Shown here: positions 56,532 to 64,000 of the stretch, piece after piece | How the letters are laid out: the number at the start of each line of letters is the position of its first letter | Position numbering within the stretch: position 1 is the first letter of the stretch | Assembly: GCA_000151295.1 (NCBI GenBank) | Contig: GG745344.1 | Coordinates: 539,699 to 603,698 of the forward strand | Direction: 5' to 3' | Source of the DNA: Allomyces macrogynus ATCC 38327 | Taxonomy: Eukaryota > Blastocladiomycota > Blastocladiomycetes > Blastocladiales > Blastocladiaceae | DNA length: 64,000 bases | Position numbers and translations under genes: made by a program | Notes under the pieces: generated by a model | What the model was told of the DNA's origin: nothing | The model's input: only the letters and a program-made list of their open reading frames with translations | The model's database searches: none

Positions 56532-57894
56532 ATGAACTTGACCAGCACGGCGCCGTCGGGGTCGCGCGGCCCGCCGGGATCGTTGACGCAGCTGCTCGGC
56601 CAACGCACTGGAATCGGCGCGTCGGTCCCGCCCCGCGCGCCCGCACAGTGGCAGTTTTCGCGCGACCAGATTGAAGCGGGCTATGCGGGCGGCGAGCTCG
56701 CGGCCGACCCGGTCAAGACGCGCGACGACATGCAGCGCGGGATTCAGTTTCTTGTGCACATCGCGAACCGCATCCAGTGGTATGCGCACGGCTCCGCGAC
56801 CACCAATGGCCAGTGGATGAGCAAACTGACGTGACGACGCACGATGCACGCATACACGACGCACGACTCACGACGCACGACACCGGCCGACACCAGCCCG
56901 CACACGACGTTTGCCACGGCCGCGACCATGTTCCACCGGTTCTATGTGCGCAGGTCGCCCCGGGCTCACCCTTTCTACGTATGTTGATTGTGCACGCGCA
57001 TGAGGGTGTGACCATGACCACCACACGGTGCTGGCGCTGACTGCAGCCCGATTGGTCGCCACCATCCAGGACATGGCGGCCACGACCATGTTTCTCGCGT
57101 CCAAGGTCGACGAGAACATGGTCAAGCTCAGCACGCTCTGCCAGCACTGTGCGATGGTCGCGACCAAGGGCAAGTCCAAGGACCTCAAGGCCGAGGCCGA
57201 GAAATGGGAGCGCGTCATCAAGTCCAATGAAGTGGTCCTCATGGAAGCGCTCGCGTTTGATTTCCAAGTCGATCCGCCCTCGCGCGTGTTGTTCAATTAC
57301 TTTGAGGCCTCAGGGCTGCCCAAGGTGGTCGCGCAGTTGGCCATCGCGTTCATGACTGACAGGTACGGACCATACCCTGTGCGTGACCACTCCGGCCACT
57401 CTTGGCCACTCTTGCTAACGCAACCTATCACACGATTTAGTCTCCGAACCACGCTCGTCCTCGAATTCCAACCGTCGGACATCGCTGCGGCCTGCCTCCT
57501 CCTTGGCTACAAACTCGCGCGCTCGCCGCCGCCCGCCGACATGTACGTCCGCTTGAACACGACCGCGGCGGCCGCGCTGAAGGTCGCGCACCGGATCCTC
57601 GATTATCACCAGCCGGCACCGGCAACCGCCGCCGCGTGGTCGCGCAGCAGTCCGTCTGACCCGAACCGATTGTCGGCTCCTGGGAGCGCAACGACGTCGT
57701 CATCGGCTTCGCCCGCGCCGCCTGCAGTGGGCGATCCGCCCAGGGAAAAGGTGAAACTGTCGCTCTCGGAAATGAGGAGGCGGAGGGCTGGTGGGGCGAG
57801 TGAGGAGAGTAAAACCGAGGGCGTGAAGGGCGGCGAGCCGCCGGCGGGAGGAGGGGGAGGACCAGCGGGCGCGGCGGCGGCGGGAAGGCGGTAG
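56532..57894 (+). CDS. Cyclin T/K-like (transcriptional cyclin)
   Basis: Regulatory partner of a CDK9/CDK12-type kinase that phosphorylates RNA polymerase II. Exons 56532-56779, 56897-56978, 57070-57362 and 57441-57894 give 358 residues. The first cyclin box starts with WQFSRDQIEAGYAGG, then the helix MQRGIQFLVHIANRIQ. Next come TFATAATMFHRFYVRRS and the hallmark DMAATTMFLASKVDEN, followed by KWERVIKSNEVVLMEALAFDF. The second box follows (SRVLFNYFEASGL, IAAACLLLGYKLARS, AALKVAHRILDYH). The tail is Ser/Pro/Gly-rich (KLSLSEMRRRR, GGEPPAGGGGGP). FHRFY and the early Trp-Phe pair point to the C/T/K group rather than cell-cycle cyclins. Yeast Ctk2 and Bur1-partner Bur2 are distant relatives; I cannot separate T from K. 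Confidence 0.85.
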
Positions 57895-58291
57895 CGAGCT
57901 GGATGGGCGTGGTCGTGGTCCTGGTCGTGTGGGGGTAATACAACGATACCAAATCGATCGTCGCGTGTCGCCAACAGAAGTGGTCGATCTTGTCGTCGAG
58001 GTGCACTTATCCAAAAATACGATCACGTCGTCAGCGCTGACGGGCACAGCTTCAACCCCCCGTCTTTCAGCAACCGCTGTGCTGAGACTTGCTGCAATAA
58101 AAACCTTCAGCAACAACGGCTCGCTGAGCTGCAAGTCGACGTCAGTCGAGCAAGTTCGCAGGCCAAGAACGGGAGGGGCAAGATCACGCCTGCCTGGAAT
58201 CCCTGCACGCTCGAGACACGACGTGAACCGCCGACCGCGATCACGCGAAACGACTCCACCCTCAATTCTGACCCACCACCGTTCGCCGATC
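57895..58291. other. Intergenic region
   Basis: About 400 bp between the cyclin and MON1 genes on the plus strand. Nothing recognised. Confidence 0.5.
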
Positions 58292-59820
58292 ATGAGCGTC
58301 CAGGTCGCGAGCGGACTCAGCAGCAGCAGCAGCAGCGCGCAGGCGCTCGACCCACAAAGCGCCGCATGGCGACAACAGTCCAAGCACTTTTTCGTCCTCG
58401 CCGACTCGGGTAAGCCCGTCTACGTGCGGCACGGCGACGAGACAAGTATGACGGGTCTGCTCTCCCTGCTGCAGGTTCTCGTTGCACAGTGCCAGCGACA
58501 CCACGATGACGTTTTGCGTAGCGTGCAGCTACCCCCACCCGCGGGCCACCTGCTCGTCTTCCTCGTGCGCCGCCCGCTGATTCTCGTCGCGGCGGCCCGC
58601 ACGCGCGAGTCGGAGCCGCAGCTGCGCGCGCAACTCGCGGCGCTGCACAGTTTCCTGCTCTCGCAGCTGACGCAGGCGCAGCTCGCAGCCCTCTTCGCGC
58701 GGCACCCGAACCTCGACCTGCGACCTCTACTCGGTGCAGCCGCGGCGGCTCAACTTACGCACCTGTGCGACGCATTCGGTACGGATGTGCGGTTCCTGAT
58801 GGCCTGTGTCGAGTCGGTCCCGGTTGCGCGCGCCGTACGGAAACGGTTCGGGTCCGCGCTCCTGCGCGGCAGCGAGGGACGGCCAAACTTGCTCTACGGA
58901 ATGCTCTTGCACGGCGCTGGGCAATTGATTTCACTGATTCGGCCCAAATCGCACTCGCTGCACCCGTCGGACCTGTTCAATGTCTTCACGCTCGTCACGA
59001 CGCATCCGCAGTTCCGGTCATCGGAGCACTGGATCCCCGTGTGCTTGCCAAAATTCAACGACCAAGGGTTTTTGTTTGCGTATATCAGCTATATCACGCC
59101 GGAGATGGGGTTGGTGTTGATGTCGAGCGACAAGGAGGCGTTTTTTGAGATGCAGGCGACAAGGGAGGCCGTGATTGATGTCCGGATCGCACGCGCGGAT
59201 CGACATGTTTGTGTTGCTGGCAACGAATTGACGACGGTTCTTCGCACCGTAGTACATGCTCAAGAACGGCCTCGTGCTCGAATCCAAGGCCCTCGACCAG
59301 CCCATGTACGCCGGTACGTCGGCCAGCATCTTGTCCACCCGTTCGCGTGTCCGTTCTTTCACTTACAATATGCACACTCGCCCGACTCACAGCCGACTTG
59401 GTCCACGAGCCGACGTGCAAGCACTTTATCTACAAGTCCAAGGCGCACGTGCAGTACGTGCAGTCGGCAGTGCCGACAGGCATGGCGCTCAGCAAACTCA
59501 CGGCCAAGTACGCCAAACTGCACGCGGCACTACACGACCGCGACGCGCCCATGAAACTGTTGTGGCTCGAGGGCGACGAGGACGGCGAGAGCACGCTGTG
59601 CTGGGTACGTGGTCACGCTCGCACAAATGGGCGAGTTTCCCGTTCGTTTGCTGATTTGTGTGGAGTCAATGTTTAGAACTCGGCGGCGTTTGAGCTCTAC
59701 TGCACGTGGGATGCGGCGGTACCGAGGGTCACGGCGATCCGCAACGCGAATACGATTGCCAAGTGGGCCAAAGCCAATGGCGAGGACCTGTTTATTCTCG
59801 ACTCGCCGACGTTCTCATAA
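58292..59820 (+). CDS. MON1: Vacuolar fusion protein MON1
   Basis: With Ccz1 forms the guanine-nucleotide exchange factor for Rab7/Ypt7 on late endosomes and vacuoles. Exons 58292-59179, 59253-59313, 59393-59604 and 59677-59820 give 434 residues. The first longin domain opens with KHFFVLADSGKPVYVRHGDE, the hallmark of MON1. It is followed by HLLVFLVRRPLILVAAARTRES, QLRAQLAALHSFLLSQLTQAQ and LLYGMLLHGAGQLISLIRPK. Second and third longin-like parts contain LHPSDLFNVFTLVTTHPQFR, WIPVCLPKFNDQGFLFAYIS and TCKHFIYKSKAHVQYVQS. It ends LDSPTFS. The N-terminal acidic extension of yeast Mon1 is absent. The likely Ccz1 partner is not in this window. Confidence 0.92.
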
Positions 59821-60133
59821 TTGAGCGACGATGAAGACAGGGGCTGGTTCGGCCCTGTGAAATGTAAATATACCGGTGCCTTCCGCGCGTGGAGGGTGGG
59901 GCCGGGAGCCCACACTTCAATCCACTTGCTGTTGGCTGGTATCGCAGGAATCTGTTCGTTTCCAGCCATGAAAGCCTCTCCACCCTCTCGCGGCCTGCGG
60001 GGGCGACTGGACGCCGTCAGTTATGACCTGAAGGTGATCCCTCGGGAGCATGTCAGAAGAAACCAACAGACTGGAATTATTGCACAATCTCACTGATATC
60101 CCCACCCCACCCAACCGGCAAGCGTCCAGCCCT
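59821..60133. other. Convergent intergenic region
   Basis: About 310 bp between MON1 (+) and the DUF423 gene (-) stop codons. Nothing recognised. Confidence 0.5.
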
Positions 60134-60627
60134 TCACGGGCGCGTTGCAAACACCGACTTGCCCCCAATCACGCCAAGCGCGACCCACCCGCCAATCAGG
60201 CACATCCCGCCGATCGGCGTGACGGGCCCGAGGAACCGGAACCGCGGACTCAGGACAAGCGCGTAAATAGATCCCGAAAACATGGTGATGCCCGCCGTAA
60301 ACAAGTGCGCCGGCAGGAGCGACACGGGCGCGGTCAGGGCGGAGCGCGCATTGTCGCCGGCAGAGCGCACCGTCAGCGACATGAGGAGCGCAACCGAGTG
60401 GACGAGCTGGTAGTGAGCGGCTAGAATTGCCCGTCGACGATTCGTGAGCGTGAGAAAGAGGAAAAGTCGCGTCGAAAATTGCACGTACCGGTCTCCCAAC
60501 TCTTGATCTTGGCCGGGTCCGTGATGAACTTGCGAAGACCGTGTGCGCCAAACGCGCCAAAGGCCACGGCCGACGCGGCGAGCATGCAGCCCGTAGTCCA
60601 GTACGACTCGTGGGTCATGATGGGCAT
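60134..60627 (-). CDS. DUF423/TMEM256-family membrane protein
   Basis: Small multi-pass membrane protein conserved from bacteria to humans, function unknown. Minus-strand exons 60627-60489 and 60420-60134 give 141 residues. Four hydrophobic helices are predicted: MLAASAVAFGAFGAHGL, LVHSVALLMSLTV, LLPAHLFTAGITMFSGSIYALVL and PIGGMCLIGGWVALGVIG. Family signatures are GAFGAHGLRK in helix 1, YQLVHSVALL, FTAGITMFSGSIYALVL and TPIGGMCLIGGW. The ATG chosen gives a short cytosolic start (MPIMTHESYW). Confidence 0.92.
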
Positions 60628-61103
60628 CGTGAATGGCTGGGATTGCGTGGAGTGGGCAGCGTTGGTTTCGGGGTCGTGTGCTCGATTTATTTGGCGGGAC
60701 GGGGGTTCACACTTTGCCCTGCTCGGATCAGATCAACAACAGGCAAGCAAGCATCTGTCGCGTGAAGGCCCACCAACCATCTGCATGTCTCGATCCCGCT
60801 ATGGATTTACCAACGAGTAGCAACCCAACCGCCGTTGGCCAGAAAGCGTCGATGAGCGCCATCCAGAAAAAAGAATAGAAAATCCAGCACGTCGCTCAAT
60901 GAGGAAACATGGATATATGACACTGCCTTGACTGAACTTAGTCACGAAAACACATGCGAACCAGCATCAGCGCTACTAGTCTCAGCGATATCGCTCCAAC
61001 TCATGATGCGCGCACGGCCTAGCTGACGCCTTCGTTGTTTTCTCAGACGCCTGGCAGGTTTGATGCTAGCGACCAAACATGAGCGGAGCGATTCTAATGC
61101 TGG
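60628..61103. other. Intergenic region, AT-rich
   Basis: About 475 bp upstream of the DUF423 gene. The part from 60870 to 61100 is among the AT-richest of the window. Nothing recognised. Confidence 0.5.
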
Positions 61104-61562
61104 TCAAGGACGACTTCGTAAATGATCACAAACCGTCAACCGTGCAAAGAAGAGCTCAACGCTTGGGAAGCTGAAGAAAGCGACACATTTACGCGCGCAC
61201 CTCATTTCCTCCCAGGACCATCTTGACCATGCCACGCTGGGACCGGCCAAGTACTGGGACCTTGATTGTGCGTGCCACGCCTTAATATACCGCCCAGGAA
61301 CTCGAAACGTTTGTTGAACGGGATTTTGTTCGTCCTAGAGCGCATCCGCGACATTACTGGCCCACTGGAGGTCGATGGGGCACTGGAAACACACCTTGAG
61401 GGCGACCACGAGGCGCTGAGCAGGATCGAGGATAACGGGCAGGTGCGACAAGACCGGGTCAAGAGGCTCGGGTCTGGCCTTGGCTGCAGAAGCAGGCGGC
61501 AGTGCTGGCGGCGCCTTGGGCCCATGATGGCCAACGTCCATGTCCGACTGATGAGTCGTCAT
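61104..61562 (-). CDS. Possible small protein-coding gene (unknown)
   Basis: Two minus-strand exons, 61562-61395 and 61334-61104, joined at phase 0 across a 60-bp intron, would give 132 residues. Exon 1 ends DPVLSHLPVILDPAQRLVVA and exon 2 begins DEQNPVQQTFRVPGRYIKAW. The protein-like hydrophobic/charged pattern across the junction is better than in surrounding frames. The end of exon 2 (from about 61195) looks less natural and may hide a further intron with donor GTGCGC near 61202. No family recognised. The coding call is tentative; the plus strand over the same bases also has a 300-codon frame, which looks like a shadow. Confidence 0.35.
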
Positions 61563-61937
61563 CGGTGTCGGGAAAGAGCGTCGACGGCAATCACTTCTTG
61601 GCAGCCGGTGGGTGGGTGGCTGGACAGTGCAGGTCGCGTCCATCATGTCGAGAAAAGTCTGCCCGTTGGTGATGAAAGCAAGCATCCGACGCGTGAATGG
61701 AAGGGACCGTCGTGGGTCACGCGTGCGGGAGACACTGTTTCCCGCTGGACATCCCAGCAACTGCAACCACCGTCGACGGCGGCGTGCACAGCCAACACGC
61801 CCGCACCAGCGAACTCGCCAGCAATATACTACCAGCAGCACGCGCGGTCAAGCAATTTTGCAAGAGCAAGCACCTGCGACTTGAAATCTGGCCAGCGCGC
61901 CGACTCTGCCAACGCCGCTCAACCGCACGCTGCAGCC
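61563..61937. other. Divergent intergenic region
   Basis: About 375 bp between the possible small gene (-) and the last gene (+). No feature recognised. Confidence 0.4.
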
Positions 61938-64000
61938 ATGTTCCCATCTGCGATACCCAGACTCGCCCGACGCCCGCCCAATGTGCTGGTGCTCATTGAC
62001 CCGAGCTCCTTTCTCGACGACGATTCGCCGTCAACTTTTGATACCAAAGGCCGGTCAAGCCAACGAGCGCTGACCGTGCACGAAGACCGACTTGCCACCT
62101 TCCAAACGGCACTTCACCTCATATTCGTTTACTTGCACGCCCACGTCCACGCAAACGTCCAATGGTAAATGTCTATGGCCACCTCTTGCCCAAGGAGCCG
62201 CTTTCAGTCTTCAAATTGCTCACGATTTCGTTGTGGTCAGCGCCGTACACCTGGTCCCAGCACCGCGGCACCTCCCTCCCGTCGCCGCACCGCTCACGCG
62301 CGACTTTATCCCGGACGTCATGGACAAGGTGCGGCGCGCGCTCGCGTTGACCGCAACATCGTCCACCCACGACCCTGTCGAGACGCTGGTCCCGTGCCTG
62401 CAGTGGGCCGCTACTGGTCTTGCACAATCAATCGCCCTGACCGACGCCGCTGCTGTCTCGCCCGCACGATCAACGCGTGACAAGCTGCGCACGAAAATCG
62501 CACTGCACCACTTGATTCTATACGTCGGCGGCCCGATGCGCGACCCGGCCGCATTCGTGCCGCGGCTCGTCGACGACGGCATCTGGCAGCTGCTCATGAG
62601 GCACAATGTCGGGTTCTCGTGGCTCAATGCCGGTGCCGCTGCTGACGATGGCGGTAACGACTTTCCGGCCGCACGCGCCATGCACTGCTTTGGCGGGACG
62701 TACCTGTCGTGCGCGCGACTCGCCGCGTCGTCCAGCCCGCTCGACTGGCACCTGGCGGCGCTCGCGCGACCGGTCGTCGACACGCCGGCCCTGCTCGATC
62801 TCGCCTCCTCCTCAACCCCGTGGCTCACGGCACCCGTGGACCACGTCACGTTCGTTGACGACGCGGCGCACACTGTCCACCGGTGGCCGTGCCAGTCGGT
62901 CGCGGCCAGCCCGTACCCACGCGGTCCGTGGCACGTTGTCCGGCGCGTCATGAGCACCGCGCTCTTTGCCTCCTCCTTTGCGTCCACCCCCATCGCCGTA
63001 GTTGCGGCCCCCAGCCTCGACCGCACGTGGGTGTGCCAGACTGAAGACGCGCAAACATGTGCGGTCCTGGTGCCCATCACGGGCAGCCCCTACGCGCTGC
63101 TCAGCGTCACGTCGCACCTGGTCGATGCGCCCGCCGCGGTCGAGACGCCGTTCAACGTCCACCACCGCAGTGGGGTCCCGCACGCGTGCGAGCCGTACGC
63201 ACACGTTCTGCCTGGGATCCCGCCGGGATCGCCGCTGTCGCTTGCGGTCGACTGGTTCGACGATCCGAGCGATGCGGCTGCCGACCCGCAGACGCCTCGG
63301 CGCGGTCATGGCGACCACCGCGTCATCCCGACGCTGGGTGACCTCACGTCCGTGCGCGATCTGGCGGCGCGGTTCCCGACCGTGGCCGTGGCGCATATTT
63401 TCGGGCCCGGGTCGCTGATCGAAGAAGTGCTCGACCGGCTACCGGAAGTGCGCAGGAACGTGGACGTCGGCGAGTACTCGGCGTGGCTCGCGGCCGTGCG
63501 GGTATCCGCGACGGACCTCGTGGCCAAGTTCAAGCGCGATGTGGCTGCCGTCCTCGCCGATCCCGAGGCCATGGCCGAGTCCTTGTCGGATGAGGAGCAG
63601 GAGGCGATTCACGACTATGCCGATCCCGCGGCTGCCCCGGCTCAGTACGTGCAGCGGTGCCTCGCGCGCGCGTGCCTGATTCAGCTGGTGCTGCACCTCG
63701 AGACGCTCGTTGTCGACGAGCACCATGCCGCGGCGCGCGATGAGGCCGAGGCCTACTTGACCAAACTCGACCTGTGGTGCAGCAGCGGCGCGGCGACGGT
63801 GGATTTGCGGACCAAGGCCGACAAGGTCGACCCAGACGCGCGGTTCCGGCTGTGGTTGAGCAGGTGGTCATTTTCCAGTACGCTTTCTCTTCATCTACAG
63901 CGAGGATTAGGGTAATGATTGTCGACTTGATCTTGGGGCTACATCGCGCAGTTTATCATCAGCCGCTTCTCGGAGCTCGTCGGAGGCCCTTCTATGAGCA
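61938..64000 (+). CDS. Large protein of unknown function, 3' end outside window
   Basis: ATG at 61938, exon 1 to 62164, exon 2 from 62208 to about 63880, then at least one more exon into the right edge; more than 600 residues are visible. The N-terminus NVLVLIDPSSFLDDD looks like the first beta strand and metal-site region of a vWA-like domain. VRRALALTATSSTHDPVETL and ALHHLILYVGGPMRDPAAFV, then IWQLLMRHNVGFSWLNAG, follow in the order seen in the N-terminal domain of Treslin/TICRR (Sld3 relative). The likeness is weak and lacks a decisive motif. Later parts (VAHIFGPGSLIEEVLDRLPE, DLVAKFKRDVAAVL, an acidic SLSDEEQEAIHDYAD patch) are helical. Donor and acceptor after 63870 are ambiguous. Confidence 0.6.

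Noticed and set aside
1..64000. Prokaryotic features: operons, Shine-Dalgarno sites, CRISPR arrays, insertion sequences, phage genes
   Set aside because: The genes have spliceosomal introns and eukaryotic families; no regular spaced repeats or transposase motifs were seen.

Overview
The window is nuclear DNA from a GC-rich (roughly 60% or more by eye) intron-containing eukaryote, most likely an early-diverging zoosporic fungus of the Blastocladiomycota (Allomyces-like). That assignment is inference. It rests on compact genes with several 35-190 bp spliceosomal introns and on fungal markers (Gep4, UPF0187 bestrophin, Arc1-like protein, AreA/Reg1-type DUF1752 motif). These sit beside genes more familiar from animals (JMJD6, ALKBH7, ZnT6-like transporter, methylmalonyl-CoA epimerase). 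Two runs of exactly 100 N (2214-2313 and 41405-41504) are assembly gaps, and single-base frameshifts occur near one of them.

Layout. 0-6 kb: small two-helix membrane protein (+), eIF4G (+, interrupted by a gap), ALKBH7-like dioxygenase (-). 6-16 kb: four-RRM protein (+), ZnT6-like zinc transporter (-), mitochondrial Coa1/Tim21-like protein (+), AT-hook/bHLH factor (+). 16-22 kb: glutamine-rich repeat protein (-), small LLRxLH-repeat protein (-), methylmalonyl-CoA epimerase (-), Gep4 PGP phosphatase (-). 22-24 kb: decayed Tad1/ADAT1 tRNA adenosine deaminase (+). 24-32 kb: unknown protein (+), cold-shock-domain protein (-), TIP41 (-). 32-43 kb: JMJD6 (+), NUF2 (+), bestrophin-like channel (-), GRIP golgin (+). 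43-54 kb: CDC123 (-), RLP24 (-), DUF1752 protein (+), VPS35 (+), BTB protein (+). 54-64 kb: Arc1/AIMP1-like tRNA-binding protein (+), cyclin T/K-like protein (+), MON1 (+), DUF423/TMEM256 protein (-), a possible small gene (-), and a partial large protein running off the right edge (+).

The genes are unlinked housekeeping functions, with no operon or biosynthetic cluster. Themes that recur by chance are translation (eIF4G, CDC123, Arc1-like, RLP24), endomembrane traffic (VPS35, MON1, GRIP golgin) and mitochondria (Gep4, ALKBH7, Coa1/Tim21-like, epimerase). Exon structures were built by hand from reading frame, phase and GT/AG signals, so every intron is a prediction.

The two most interesting observations are these. 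First, the 5' splice sites are dominated by GTNCG (C at +4): about 49 of about 70 placed introns, with no GTAAGT at all. Second, the Tad1/ADAT1 gene appears to be a pseudogene, with the catalytic His-Ala-Glu changed to His-Ala-Lys, two in-frame TGA codons, frameshifts and a lost splice acceptor. No mobile element, CRISPR array, rRNA or convincing tRNA gene was found.
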